DNA of 64,000 nucleotides from Allobosea sp. (GCF_017308015.1 NZ_JAFKFW010000015.1:1-64000); one strand, 5' to 3'. Counted from the first letter of the stretch, positions 44,793-54,099 are shown. Notes: generated by a model not told the origin, from the letters alone. A program made the numbers and translations.

Positions 44793-46010
44793 ATGGATTT
44801 CGAGATCTCTCCCCGCATCGAGGATTATCGCGCCCGCATCGCGGCCTTCGTCGAGCGCGAGATCCTGCCGCTCGAAGCCGACCGGGCCTCCTACGATCCT
44901 CATGGCAATATCGCGCTGCCTTTACTCGGGACCATGCGGGCCAGGGCCCGTGCCGAGGGGCTCTGGTGCCTGCAGCTCAAGCCGGAGACCGGCGGTGCCG
45001 GCCTGGGCAAGATGGGCATGGCCGTCGCTTACGAGGAGATGAACCGTTCGATCTTCGGTCCGGTCGTCTTCAATTCGGCCGCGCCCGACGACGGTAACAT
45101 GATGGTGTTGGAGGCGCTCGGCACGCCCGAGCAGAAGGAGAGCTGGCTGAAGCCGATCGTCGAGGGCAAGCTGCGCTCCGCCTTCGCCATGACCGAGCCG
45201 CATCCGGGCGGTGGCTCCGACCCCTCGATGATCCAGACCAGGGCCGAGCGGCGCGGCGACAGATACGTCGTCAGAGGCCGCAAATGGTTCATCACCGGTG
45301 CCGAGGAGGCCAAGCACTTCATCCTGATCGCCCGCACCTCGGACGATCCGCGCAACGGCCTCACCGCCTTCCTCTTCCATGCCGACCAGCCGGGCTGGCG
45401 CATCCTGCGCCGCATCGAGATCATGGGGCCGGAGGAGCATGGCGGCCATTGCGAGATCGAATTCGACGGGCTGGAAATTCCCGTCGAGAACGTGCTGGCC
45501 GGCGAGGGCAAGGGCATGAAGGTGACGCAGGTGCGCCTCGGCCCGGCCCGCCTGACCCATTGCATGCGCTGGCTGGGACTTTCCAAGCGCTGCATCGAGA
45601 TCGCACAGGCCTATGCCGCGGAGCGTCATGGCTTCGGCCAGCGCCTCGCCGATCGCGAGAGCATCCAGCTCAAACTCGGCGATCTCGCGATGCGCATCGA
45701 GATCGGTCGCCTGCTGGTGATGAAGGCGGCCTGGGAGCTCGATCGCGGCGGTTTCGCCCGCAAGGAGGTCTCGATGGCCAAGGTTCAGGTCGCCAATGTC
45801 CTGCACGATGCCGCCGATGTCGCGATCCAGGTCAACGGCGCTCGCGGCTATTCCAGGGACACCGTGCTCGAATGGATCTACCGCTATGCCCGTCAGGCGC
45901 GATTGGTCGACGGCGCCGACGAGGTCCACAAGATGGTGCTGAACCGCTTCCTGACGCAGGAGGGCCGGGATTTCTGGCGCTGGTCCGTAGCCGGGCAGGC
46001 GCAGGGCTGA
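44793..46010 (+). CDS. acyl-CoA dehydrogenase (ACAD10/11-like)
   Basis: A 405-residue FAD enzyme. F-A-M-T-E-P near residue 132 and K-W-F-I-T-G-A near residue 164 are FAD/substrate motifs. The C-terminal helical bundle has [12 protein letters not shown] and [18 protein letters not shown]. The long, phosphotransferase-linked type (like animal ACAD10/11) acts on 4-hydroxyacyl-CoAs with a kinase partner. The next gene is just such a phosphotransferase, four bases downstream. GTG 44781, overlapping the SDR stop, is an alternative start. Confidence 0.9.
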   Translation: MDFEISPRIEDYRARIAAFVEREILPLEADRASYDPHGNIALPLLGTMRARARAEGLWCLQLKPETGGAGLGKMGMAVAYEEMNRSIFGPVVFNSAAPDDGNMMVLEALGTPEQKESWLKPIVEGKLRSAFAMTEPHPGGGSDPSMIQTRAERRGDRYVVRGRKWFITGAEEAKHFILIARTSDDPRNGLTAFLFHADQPGWRILRRIEIMGPEEHGGHCEIEFDGLEIPVENVLAGEGKGMKVTQVRLGPARLTHCMRWLGLSKRCIEIAQAYAAERHGFGQRLADRESIQLKLGDLAMRIEIGRLLVMKAAWELDRGGFARKEVSMAKVQVANVLHDAADVAIQVNGARGYSRDTVLEWIYRYARQARLVDGADEVHKMVLNRFLTQEGRDFWRWSVAGQAQG

Positions 46011-46014
46011 GGCG

Positions 46015-47052
46015 ATGGCAGCGCTGGCGCCCGCCGCGATCGATTTCGATCCGGCTGCATTGGCGAGCGTCCTGCGCGCGCAGTTCGGTGTCGGCGATCT
46101 CGCGCTCGAACGCATCGGCGGCGGCCAGTCCAACCCGACCTATTTCGTCGATTGGGGGAAGCGCCGCCTCGTTCTGCGCAAGCAGCCGGCTGGGCCGATC
46201 CTGCGTGGCGCTCACGCGATCGACCGAGAGTTCCGCGTGCTCGAAGCGCTCTCGCCGACGAACGTGCCGGTGCCGCGCGCCGTGCTGTTCCATGCCGATC
46301 CTGAGGCACTGGGGACGCCCTTCTACCTGATGGAGCGGCTTGAAGGCCGCGTCTTCCATGATTGCGCCCTGCCGGGGCTGGAGCCGGCCGAGCGGCGCGG
46401 TCTTTATCTCGGCATGGCCGAGGCGCTGGCGAAGCTCCATGCCGTGAGGCCCGATGAAGTCCGCCTCGGGGATTTCGGCCGGCCGGGCAACTATTTCGAG
46501 CGTCAGATCGCACGCTGGACCAGACAATTGCGGGAATCGCCGGGCGAGCGGATCGGCGAACTGGAGATGGTCGCCGACTGGCTGCCGGACAATCTGCCCG
46601 ACGATGACGGCCATGTGGCGATCGCCCATGGCGATTTCCGGCTCGGCAACCTGCTCTTTCATCCGGAAAAGCCCGAGGTGATCGGCATCCTCGACTGGGA
46701 ATTGTCGACGCTAGGCCATCCGCTCGCCGATCTCGGCTATTGCGCCATGCCCTGGCACACCGCGCCCGACGAATATGGTGGCATCCTCGGGCTCGACCAG
46801 GCCGCGCTCGGCATTCCCACGCAGGCCGAGTTCCTGGTGCATTACTACGCCCGCGCCGTGCCGACGGCGCCACTGTTACGCTTCCACCTCGTCTTCGCGC
46901 TGTTCCGCTTCGCGGTAATCTTCGTCGGGATCGCCGACCGGGTGCGTGCCGGCACGGCGGCGGCGGCGAATGCGGCCGAGGTCGCGCCGCTCGCCCGGCG
47001 TTTCGCGGTCCGAGCCGGCGAGGCGGTGGAGGGGCCGGAACGCCTCGGTTGA
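46015..47052 (+). CDS. phosphotransferase family protein (aminoglycoside-phosphotransferase fold)
   Basis: A 345-residue kinase-like protein. G-G-G-Q-S-N-P-T-Y near residue 32 is the nucleotide loop, A-H-G-D-F-R-L-G-N near residue 203 holds the catalytic Asp, and [13 protein letters not shown] near residue 222 the metal-binding Asp. Members next to acyl-CoA dehydrogenases match the kinase part of ACAD10/11, which phosphorylates 4-hydroxyacyl-CoA for dehydration, so this operon probably breaks down hydroxylated acids or lactones (inference). Antibiotic phosphorylation is unlikely here. Confidence 0.87.
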   Translation: MAALAPAAIDFDPAALASVLRAQFGVGDLALERIGGGQSNPTYFVDWGKRRLVLRKQPAGPILRGAHAIDREFRVLEALSPTNVPVPRAVLFHADPEALGTPFYLMERLEGRVFHDCALPGLEPAERRGLYLGMAEALAKLHAVRPDEVRLGDFGRPGNYFERQIARWTRQLRESPGERIGELEMVADWLPDNLPDDDGHVAIAHGDFRLGNLLFHPEKPEVIGILDWELSTLGHPLADLGYCAMPWHTAPDEYGGILGLDQAALGIPTQAEFLVHYYARAVPTAPLLRFHLVFALFRFAVIFVGIADRVRAGTAAAANAAEVAPLARRFAVRAGEAVEGPERLG

Positions 47053-47084
47053 GCGCAAGACAATAACAGGATTCGTGAGGGCGT

Positions 47085-47180
47085 CGTCTTGGGTATGTGA
47101 TGTTACTCTCAATGAATTCCAGAATTCACCTAGTTTGTATCAATTCAAAACAAGCAGATTTGCTTTGCCGTCCCAAGACG
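47085..47180. promoter_or_regulatory. AT-rich control region with long-range inverted arms
   Basis: CGTCTTGGG (47085-47093) and CCCAAGACG (47172-47180) are perfect inverted copies 78 bases apart. They bracket an AT-rich segment and the 16-bp palindrome at 47113. The region precedes the iron-uptake operon and could be its promoter-operator or a folded leader. Confidence 0.4.
47113..47128. promoter_or_regulatory. 16-bp palindromic operator candidate before iron operon
   Basis: TGAATTC-CA-GAATTCA has perfect 7-bp arms. It is 99 bases before the binding-protein start in an AT-rich stretch. It resembles, without matching exactly, the TGA-N9-TCA iron boxes of RirA (here N10). Confidence 0.55.
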
Positions 47181-47226
47181 AGCTGTGATAGCGCGAGGGC
47201 ATCTTCCCCGGCAGGATACTTTTCCG

Positions 47227-48363
47227 ATGCCCGCTCCCCTTTGGTTTGCCCGCTTGTCTTCCGCCGTGCTATTCGGTGCGTCCGTGCTGTTTGGGGGTGT
47301 CGCTGCCGCCGAGACGATCGAGGTCACCGATCTCGCCGGCCGCGTCGTCAACGTCACGCGCGACCCCTCGAAGATCGTGCTGAGCGAGGGCCGCCAGCTC
47401 TATACGCTGGCGATGCTGGACCGCGAGGACCCGTTCAAGCGCGTCGTCGGCTGGGGCAACGACTTGATCGAGAATGATCCGGGCGCCTGGCAGAAGTACC
47501 TCGCCAGGTTCCCGAAGGCGAAGGATGTCGCGAACATGGGCAACCCCTATGCCGCCGATGTCAGCATGGAGAAGATCGCCGCGCTCGGCACCGAGGTCTA
47601 CATCCTCGACCTCTCCAACTACTTCAAGGCGCAGGAGACGGGCCTGCTCGCCAAGCTCGAAAAGGCCGGCATCACCACGGTCTTCGTCGATTTCCGCCAG
47701 GACCCGACCCAGAACGTGCTGCCGAGCGTGCAGTTGCTCGGCCGCATCCTCGGCCGCGAGAAAGAGGCCAACGCCTTCGCCGACTACTACATGCGCCAGA
47801 CCCGCAGCATCTATGCCCGCGTCGGCGCGATTCCCGACAAGCAGAAGCCGATGGTCTTCGTCGAGCGCGCGGCGGGCCTGCTGCCGTGCTGCGCCACCTT
47901 CGGCCCCTTCAATTTCGGCCGCTTCATCGAGGAGGCTGGCGGGCGCAACTGGGGCAGCCAGTTTTTCACCGCCTTCCAGGCGCAGGCCGCGCAGGAGAAG
48001 GTGCTCGCCGACAATCCGGATATCTATTTCCTCACCGGCGCCAACTGGTATGGCAGCAATCCCGGCAGCACCGCGGTCGCCCTCGGCTATGATGCGACGC
48101 CGGAGCAGGTGCAGAAGCAATTGGTGGCGCTGATGAACCGGCCCGGCTTCCAGCAGCTCAAGGCCGTCCAGGGCAAGAAGGTCATGGCCTTCTACCACCA
48201 GTTCTACGACATGCCCTATTACTTCATCGCCGAGCTCGCCATGGCGAAGGAGTTCTATCCGGACCGGTTCAAGGACGTCGATCCGGAGGCGGTCTTCAGG
48301 GAATTCCACGAGAAATTCCTGCCGATCCCCTATTCCGGCGTGTTCTGGGCCAAGCTCCAGTGA
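47227..48363 (+). CDS. iron-siderophore ABC transporter binding protein 1
   Basis: A 378-residue periplasmic protein of the FecB/BtuF fold with a signal peptide ending A-A-A-E (about residue 23). E-V-T-D-L-A-G-R-V-V and I-V-L-S-E-G-R-Q-L are family landmarks. It carries adjacent cysteines C221-C222 in L-L-P-C-C-A-T-F-G, a feature shared with its paralogue at 52987. The operon context gives ferric siderophore as the likely ligand. ATG 47227 has AGGATA before it. Confidence 0.87.
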   Translation: MPAPLWFARLSSAVLFGASVLFGGVAAAETIEVTDLAGRVVNVTRDPSKIVLSEGRQLYTLAMLDREDPFKRVVGWGNDLIENDPGAWQKYLARFPKAKDVANMGNPYAADVSMEKIAALGTEVYILDLSNYFKAQETGLLAKLEKAGITTVFVDFRQDPTQNVLPSVQLLGRILGREKEANAFADYYMRQTRSIYARVGAIPDKQKPMVFVERAAGLLPCCATFGPFNFGRFIEEAGGRNWGSQFFTAFQAQAAQEKVLADNPDIYFLTGANWYGSNPGSTAVALGYDATPEQVQKQLVALMNRPGFQQLKAVQGKKVMAFYHQFYDMPYYFIAELAMAKEFYPDRFKDVDPEAVFREFHEKFLPIPYSGVFWAKLQ

Positions 48364-48380
48364 TGATGGCCTGAGCGACG

Positions 48381-49442
48381 ATGGCCGCGACCCTGTCCAT
48401 GACGGCAACCGCCACCGGGGACTATCGCCGGCGCAACGCGCGCCGGCTGAAGCTCGTCCTGCTCGGCGTCGTCGCGCTCGCGGTCGCGCTGGCTCTCGAT
48501 GTCTCGATCGGCCCCGGCAACCTCCCGCTCGGCGACGTCCTGCGCACGCTGGTCGATCCGCAATCGGCCACGCCGCGGCTGTCCGTCATCGTCTGGGACC
48601 TGCGCCTGCCGATCGCGCTGATGGCGATGGCTGTCGGCGCCATGTTAGGGCTCAGCGGCGCGGGTATGCAGACCATCCTCGCCAACCCGCTGGCCGATCC
48701 CTTCACGCTCGGCGTCTCCGCCGCCGCGACGGTCGGCGCCTCCGTGGCGATCGTCTTCGGCTGGAGCGTCATTCCCGGTGCCGGCCCCTATATCGTCACG
48801 GCCAATGCCTTCGTCTTCGCGCTGGCCGCCTCGCTTGTCCTGTTCTTCATGACCAAGCTGCGCGGCGTCAGTGCCGAGACGATGATCCTCGTCGGCATCG
48901 CCCTGCTCTTCACTTGCAACGCCATCACCGCCTTGCTGCAATACCGCTCGAACGAGGTGCAGCTCACCCAGATCGTGTTCTGGACGCTGGGCAGCCTCGC
49001 CCGCGCCAGCTGGGAGAAGGTAGGCGTCGCCGCGCTCCTGATCGCGCTGGCTTTGCCGTTCTTCCTGATGCGCGGCTGGGCGCTGACCGCCTTGCGCCTC
49101 GGTGACGAGCGCGCCGAGAGCCTCGGCGTCCGCGTCGACCGCCTGCGCCTGGAAATCCTGATCGCGACCTCGCTGCTCGCCGCCGTCTCGGTCTCCTTCG
49201 TCGGCGGCATCGGCTTCATCGGCCTGGTCGGCCCGCATATCGCGCGGCTGCTCGTCGGCGAGGACCAGCGCTTCTTCCTGCCGGTCGCGACGATTGCGAG
49301 CGCCGTGCTGCTCTCGCTCGCCTCCACCGTCTCGAAAGTGATCACGCCCGGCGTGATCTACCCGATCGGCATTATCACGGCGCTGATCGGCGTGCCCTTC
49401 TTCATCAGCCTGGTCATGTCCATTCGCGGACGAGGAGTCTGA
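48381..49442 (+). CDS. FecCD-type iron ABC transporter permease
   Basis: A 353-residue permease with about nine to ten helices. D-L-R-L-P-I-A-L near residue 74, G-A-M-L-G-L-S-G-A-G-M-Q near residue 88, and the cytoplasmic coupling region G-V-R-V-D-R-L-R then G-G-I-G-F-I-G-L-V-G-P-H-I-A-R near residue 280 are diagnostic of the FecCD/BtuC family. A single permease gene suggests a homodimer. It starts 17 bases after the binding protein; the ATPase follows after three bases. Confidence 0.93.
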   Translation: MAATLSMTATATGDYRRRNARRLKLVLLGVVALAVALALDVSIGPGNLPLGDVLRTLVDPQSATPRLSVIVWDLRLPIALMAMAVGAMLGLSGAGMQTILANPLADPFTLGVSAAATVGASVAIVFGWSVIPGAGPYIVTANAFVFALAASLVLFFMTKLRGVSAETMILVGIALLFTCNAITALLQYRSNEVQLTQIVFWTLGSLARASWEKVGVAALLIALALPFFLMRGWALTALRLGDERAESLGVRVDRLRLEILIATSLLAAVSVSFVGGIGFIGLVGPHIARLLVGEDQRFFLPVATIASAVLLSLASTVSKVITPGVIYPIGIITALIGVPFFISLVMSIRGRGV

Positions 49443-49445
49443 GCC

Positions 49446-50231
49446 ATGGCGTTGCAGCTTCGCGATCTCGACTTCCGCTATGGCCCGACGCCGATCCTGC
49501 AGGGGCTCGGCACCGAGGCCCTGCCGCGCGGCGAGCTTGCCGCTTTGGTCGGCCCCAACGGCTCCGGCAAGTCGACGCTGTTCCGCTGTGCTGCCGGCCT
49601 GCTGCGCCCCGAGCGCGGCACGGTCGCGCTCGACGGCTATGACCTGTCGCAGCTTTCGCAGCGCGAGCGGGCCCGGAAGGTCTTCTATCTCGCGCAGGAT
49701 ACCGGCGCGCGCGTGGCGCTCTCGGTTTTCGACATCATCCTGCTCGCCCGCAAGAGCCTGCATCGCGGCTATGCACTCGCGGCCTCGCCCGAAGATACCC
49801 GTGCCGTCGAGGCGGTGATCGAGGAGCTTGGTCTGGCGCCCTTCGCCTCGCGCGATATCGCCACGCTCTCGGGCGGCCAGCGCCAGCTCGCCGCGATCGG
49901 CCAGGCGCTGGTGCGCGAGCCCGACGTGCTGCTGCTGGACGAGCCGACCAGCGCGCTCGACGTGCGCCGCCAGCTCGACGTCATGGCGACGATCCGCGAA
50001 GCGACGCGCCGGCGCGACATCGTCACCGTGGTGGCGATCCACGATCTCTCGCTCGCTGCCCGCTTCGCCGACCGGGTGCTGGTGATGAATTCAGGGCGTA
50101 TCGCGCAGGCCGGCGCGCCCGCCGCGGTGCTTGCGCATGAGGCGGTCTCGGAGACATATGCCGTCGGCGTGCATCTGGAGCATTCGGCTCGCGGCACGCT
50201 TCTCGTCGAGCCCTATATCCAGGTTCACTGA
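49446..50231 (+). CDS. iron-siderophore ABC transporter ATPase
   Basis: A 261-residue FecE/BtuD-type ATPase. G-P-N-G-S-G-K-S-T (Walker A, near 37), L-S-G-G-Q-R-Q-L-A (signature, near 140), L-L-L-D-E-P-T-S-A-L-D (Walker B and D-loop) and V-A-I-H-D-L-S (switch His) are intact. It energises the FecCD permease encoded just upstream. The methyltransferase gene begins three bases after its stop. Confidence 0.94.
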   Translation: MALQLRDLDFRYGPTPILQGLGTEALPRGELAALVGPNGSGKSTLFRCAAGLLRPERGTVALDGYDLSQLSQRERARKVFYLAQDTGARVALSVFDIILLARKSLHRGYALAASPEDTRAVEAVIEELGLAPFASRDIATLSGGQRQLAAIGQALVREPDVLLLDEPTSALDVRRQLDVMATIREATRRRDIVTVVAIHDLSLAARFADRVLVMNSGRIAQAGAPAAVLAHEAVSETYAVGVHLEHSARGTLLVEPYIQVH

Positions 50232-50234
50232 CAC

Positions 50235-51029
50235 ATGTCCGCTCCCTCGACGCATGACAATTTCACCCTGAAGGAAGAGATCCGCGCTTATTGGTCGGCG
50301 CGGGCGGAGAGCTTCGATCTCTCCTTCGGCCACGCGATCAAGTCGGACCGCGAACTAAAGGCCTTCCAGCGCCTGATAGGCGATTCCTTCGGCTCGGAGC
50401 CGCTCGACGTGCTCGATCTCGCCTGCGGCACTGGCGAAATCACCCGCGCCCTGCTCTCGCTGAACCACCGCGTCACCGCGCTCGATTTCTCTGAGGCGAT
50501 GCTGGAGCGTGCCCGCGCCAAGCACGGCAAGGCCGCCCGCTTCCGCCTTTGCGATGCCGAGCACCTGCTCGACGAGGATGAAAGCTACGACGCGGCCATC
50601 ACCCGCCATCTCGTCTGGACCCTGACCGATCCGGAAGCGGCGCTGAGCGAATGGTTCCGCGTCCTGCGCCCCGGCGGTCGCCTGCTGGTGATCGACGGCG
50701 ACTGGGTCAACCGCACGCGCTGGCAGGCGCTGGTCAACCGTTTCGGCACCTGGCTGCGCGAGAAGCGCGGTGCGGCCGTCCACCAGATCGATGCCGACAC
50801 GCATGCCTCGATCACCAGCCGCTTCTATTTCAAGGACGGCCTGAGCCGCCAGCAGCTCGAGACGATGCTGACCGCCGCCGGCTTCACTGACATCGTTTCT
50901 GCCGATTACCATCAGGTCGTGCGCGAGCAGCAGCGCGCCGCGCCACTGCACGATGCGATCCGGCTGGCTTCCTCGACCCGTTTCGCCCTTCTCGCACGCA
51001 AGCCTGCGGACGCAGGCGTTTCGCGCTAG
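50235..51029 (+). CDS. class I SAM methyltransferase in the iron operon
   Basis: A 264-residue methyltransferase: [11 protein letters not shown] near residue 57 and T-A-L-D-F-S-E-A-M near residue 83 bind SAM, and [14 protein letters not shown] is near residue 145. The acceptor is unknown. It is only three bases behind the ABC ATPase, so it is expressed with the iron transporter; modification or inactivation of a siderophore or its breakdown product is possible (inference). Confidence 0.87.
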   Translation: MSAPSTHDNFTLKEEIRAYWSARAESFDLSFGHAIKSDRELKAFQRLIGDSFGSEPLDVLDLACGTGEITRALLSLNHRVTALDFSEAMLERARAKHGKAARFRLCDAEHLLDEDESYDAAITRHLVWTLTDPEAALSEWFRVLRPGGRLLVIDGDWVNRTRWQALVNRFGTWLREKRGAAVHQIDADTHASITSRFYFKDGLSRQQLETMLTAAGFTDIVSADYHQVVREQQRAAPLHDAIRLASSTRFALLARKPADAGVSR

Positions 51030-51082
51030 AAGAAATCGATAGCCCGCTGCTCGCGGCGCGGGTTGCGGGACAGGAGCGAGCG

Positions 51083-51868
51083 ATGAACGCCAGGCCGGAT
51101 TGGGACGCCGCGCAATATCTGCGCTTCGAGGACGAGCGTACGCGGCCCTCGATCGATCTCTTGGCGCGCGTGCCGCTGAGCGACCCCAGGCGCTGCATCG
51201 ATCTCGGCTGCGGGCCCGGCAACAGCACGGAGCTGGTCGCCGCCCGCTATCCCGGCGCGGTCAATGAAGGCCTCGATTCCTCGCCGGACATGCTGGAGAA
51301 GGCGAGGAAGCGCCTGCCCAACCTCTCCTTCATCCTCGGCGACGTGAACAGCTGGTCGGATGCGACGGGCTACGACGTGATCTTCGCCAATGCCGTGCTG
51401 CAATGGCTGCCGGACCATGCCGCGCTGTTCCCGCGCCTTGCACGCTCGCTGACATCTGGCGGCTGCCTTGCCGTGCAGATGCCGAACAATCTCAACGAGC
51501 CCTCGCATGTCGCTATGCGCGAGGTCGCGGCCGATGGCCCCTGGGCGGAGAAGCTCGCGAACGCCAAGGCCGAGCGCGCCACGATCGGCTCCTTCGGCGA
51601 CTATCGGCGCTGGCTCGGCGAGGCCGGCTGCCGCGTCGATATCTGGCAGACGACCTATGTTCATGCGCTCGCCAATCTCGAAGCCATCGCCGAATGGTTC
51701 AAGAGCACCGGCCTGAAGCCCTATCTCGACCGTCTGACGGCCGAGGAGCAGAAGGACTTCCTCGCGCGCTATCTCGAGCGCATCGCGCCGCATTATCCGG
51801 TCGAGAGCGACGGGAAGGTGCTGTTGCGCTTCCCGCGCCTGTTCGTGGTCGCGGTGCGCGAGGGCTGA
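51083..51868 (+). CDS. tam: trans-aconitate 2-methyltransferase-like
   Basis: A 261-residue SAM enzyme that matches Tam closely: M[14 protein letters not shown] at the N-terminus, [11 protein letters not shown] near residue 39, [12 protein letters not shown] near residue 100 and Q-M-P-N-N near 133. Tam methylates trans-aconitate, a toxic by-product of the citric-acid cycle enzyme aconitase. Being the last gene of an iron-uptake operon is notable because citrate and aconitate are iron ligands. The stop TGA directly abuts the stop of the opposing SIP gene. Confidence 0.85.
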   Translation: MNARPDWDAAQYLRFEDERTRPSIDLLARVPLSDPRRCIDLGCGPGNSTELVAARYPGAVNEGLDSSPDMLEKARKRLPNLSFILGDVNSWSDATGYDVIFANAVLQWLPDHAALFPRLARSLTSGGCLAVQMPNNLNEPSHVAMREVAADGPWAEKLANAKAERATIGSFGDYRRWLGEAGCRVDIWQTTYVHALANLEAIAEWFKSTGLKPYLDRLTAEEQKDFLARYLERIAPHYPVESDGKVLLRFPRLFVVAVREG

Positions 51869-52975
51869 TCAGGCCTTCGCGGCTTCAGCCTTCTTCGCAG
51901 CGACATGTTCCTCGTCGGAGGCTCCGGCGCGCCAGTAGCTGACGACGAGATTCTGGTCGCGATCCGGCCTGAGCCTTCCCCGCGAAGCCGCCCGGATCGC
52001 CTTGAACGCGGCGTGCTCCGCGGCAGCCCAGAGATAGGTCGCGGGGCCGTCAGCCGGCCAGTCGATCGTCGCGAAGGCGTCCTGCAGCAGCGACAGGCTC
52101 CCCGGCGCGGCGTCGCCACGATGCAGCCAGGTCAGCGAGATGCCGGCAGGGTGGCGCAGGGGCTGTTCCTCGCTGGCATCGGCGACCTCGATGAAGACTT
52201 GGCCCATGGCCTCGGCCGGCAGGTTCTCCAGCATCCGCGCCACCGCCGGCAGGCCGGTCTCGTCGGCGAGGAAGACATAGCGCTCGGCTGGCTTGAGGCC
52301 GCGCCCGCCGGGACCTGCCATGCCGATCCGGTCGCCGGCCTTGGCCCGGAAGGCGAAGGCCGAGCCCGGGCCGGCATCCTCGTGCAGCACGAAATCGAGC
52401 GCGAGCGTGCCTTTGGCGACGTCGATCTCGCGAATCGTGTACTTCCGCACCAGCGGCCTGGTTTCTGCCGGCGCGGGCAGCAGCAGACCGTCATCGCCGA
52501 CCATCGGCCAGCTCGGCTCGGTGACGCCGACTGGCGGGATGAACAGGCGGACATGCAGCGCGTCGATATGGTCGTAGCGGGCGAGATTCTCGCCCGTGAA
52601 GCGGATGCGGGCCATATGCGGCGTGATCCGCTCGACGCCGGTGACCGTCAGGATGCGGAACTCCGGCGGCAGGGCGGGGCCGGTACCGTCGCCGGTCCAG
52701 CGCATCTCGGGCGCTGCGTCCTTCGGGGCGAATTCGATGACATGGCTGGCGATGGCGCGTTTCATCCCGAGCAGGGTGGAGAGATCAGGCGCCTCGACAT
52801 GGACATCGAGCGCGGCAGTCGTGAGTTCGATCCGCGCGTGGCTGCCGTCGAGGGCGATGAGCGTCGTGCCGCCCTGCTCGGTGATGACAGCCTCATGCTC
52901 GACGAGATGCTCGCAGAGCGGCTTCAGGACGCTCGCGGGGTTGGCGAGTGCGATCCGGGTCGAGGTGGCCAGCAT
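51869..52975 (-). CDS. DUF2218-siderophore-interacting protein fusion (ferric-siderophore reductase)
   Basis: A 368-residue two-part protein. Residues about 1-95 form a DUF2218 domain (L-x-x-H-x-E-H-E-A-V-I-T-E near residue 25 and L-G-M-K-R-A-I-A-S-H). From about residue 105 comes a SIP flavoprotein domain: V-T-G-V-E-R-I-T-P-H-M-A-R-I-R-F, R-x-Y-T-I-R near residue 190, G-P-G-G-R-G and the NAD(P) site F-L-A-D-E-T-G-L-P-A. The W-A-A-A-E-H and V-S-Y-W-R-A-G motifs at the end are SIP hallmarks. It releases iron from siderophores in the cytoplasm. ATG 52975 is chosen; the frame is open further upstream without homology. Confidence 0.9.
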   Translation of the reverse strand: MLATSTRIALANPASVLKPLCEHLVEHEAVITEQGGTTLIALDGSHARIELTTAALDVHVEAPDLSTLLGMKRAIASHVIEFAPKDAAPEMRWTGDGTGPALPPEFRILTVTGVERITPHMARIRFTGENLARYDHIDALHVRLFIPPVGVTEPSWPMVGDDGLLLPAPAETRPLVRKYTIREIDVAKGTLALDFVLHEDAGPGSAFAFRAKAGDRIGMAGPGGRGLKPAERYVFLADETGLPAVARMLENLPAEAMGQVFIEVADASEEQPLRHPAGISLTWLHRGDAAPGSLSLLQDAFATIDWPADGPATYLWAAAEHAAFKAIRAASRGRLRPDRDQNLVVSYWRAGASDEEHVAAKKAEAAKA

Positions 52976-52986
52976 GATCGTCTCCG

Positions 52987-54099
52987 TCAGGGCTTGGGCG
53001 CTGCCGTGATCCAGAGCGTCCCGTCGAGCGGGATCGCCGAGAAGCGGGCGCCCTCGGCAAGCGTCGCGGCCGGATCGATATCGGCGAAGCGCTCCGGGTG
53101 GAGCCATTTCGCGAGAACCTCGATCGCGGCGACATGCAGGGGGGTGTCGTTGAACAGGTGCCAGAAGCCGAAGGCGCGGCGCTTCTCGATGGCGCTGAGC
53201 ATCTTGAGCGACGGCGTGCCGAGGAGCTTGGCGAAGCTGGCGGCGGCATCCGTCTCGCTCACACCAAGACCGAGTACGAGCCCGCCGAGTTTGGCGAGAT
53301 GCGTGCCGCCGGTCGCGACATAGACATCCGGATCGGCGCCGATCAGTTGCTCCAGCCCGATCTGCCCGGTCGCTCCCGGCAGCATCGCGGCGGCGATATT
53401 GCGACCGCCGGCGGCCTGGATGAACTCGTTGAACGTGCCCTGTCCGGCCGTCATGCAGCAATCGTAGCCGCCGGCATGGGCATGGATGAAGACGGAGGGG
53501 CGCTTTGCGCCGGCGACCCGACTGGCGACCCGCGTCATCCGCTCCTCGTAGAAGCGGATCAATCGCTCGGTCTGTTCCTGCTGGCCGGTGAGGATGCCCA
53601 GCGCCCGAAGGCTCGGCACGGTGTCGCGCAGCGGCTCCAGGAAGAAATCGACCACCGCTACGGGAATGCCGGCCCCTTCCAGCTTCTCGACGAGATCGCC
53701 GGGACCGCGGCGCGTGCCGGCGAGCGATTTGCTGAGCACGACGAGATCGGGCCCGAGCGCGATTGCCTGCTCCAGCGAGAAGCCGGCGGCCGTTCCGCCG
53801 TCGCCGACGAGCGGCAGCTTGCTGATGGCTGGGAAGCGCGCCCGATAGCGCGCGAGCCCGTCCGGGTTCTGCCGTTCGAGATCGCTGCCCCAGCCGGCGA
53901 GGATGCTGACCGGATCAGGATGGATCAGGCCGAGCGCATTGAGCTGGCGGCCCTGCGCCAGCACGATCCGCTTCGCCGGCGCGGCGAGCTTGACGGTGCG
54001 GCCGAGCACATCGGTCGCCACGACTGGGTTGGCAGCCAGGGCCGGCAGCACCGGCAGGCTCAATCCGCCCAGGATCAGCGAGCGCCTGTCGAGCATCAT
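52987..54099 (-). CDS. iron-siderophore ABC transporter binding protein 2
   Basis: A 370-residue paralogue of the protein at 47227. A short R-R signal peptide (M-M-L-D-R-R-S-L-I-L-G-G) ends at A-L-A-A-N; the twin arginine suggests Tat export is possible. T-D-V-L-G-R-T-V, I-V-L-A-Q-G-R-Q-L and A-G-W-G-S-D-L are shared. Adjacent cysteines C214-C215 in Y-D-C-C-M-T-A-G align with those of the paralogue. No permease lies nearby in this operon, so it probably shares the FecCD permease from the opposing operon. ATG overlaps the hydrolase stop. Confidence 0.87.
   Translation of the reverse strand: MMLDRRSLILGGLSLPVLPALAANPVVATDVLGRTVKLAAPAKRIVLAQGRQLNALGLIHPDPVSILAGWGSDLERQNPDGLARYRARFPAISKLPLVGDGGTAAGFSLEQAIALGPDLVVLSKSLAGTRRGPGDLVEKLEGAGIPVAVVDFFLEPLRDTVPSLRALGILTGQQEQTERLIRFYEERMTRVASRVAGAKRPSVFIHAHAGGYDCCMTAGQGTFNEFIQAAGGRNIAAAMLPGATGQIGLEQLIGADPDVYVATGGTHLAKLGGLVLGLGVSETDAAASFAKLLGTPSLKMLSAIEKRRAFGFWHLFNDTPLHVAAIEVLAKWLHPERFADIDPAATLAEGARFSAIPLDGTLWITAAPKP

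Noticed and set aside
46015-47052. Aminoglycoside resistance kinase
   Set aside because: Fold is shared, but coupling to an acyl-CoA dehydrogenase and an SDR points to acyl metabolism.
47085-47226. Cobalamin riboswitch before the BtuF/FecB-like operon
   Set aside because: No B12-box-like sequence is visible; the region is short and AT-rich, better explained as promoter and operator.
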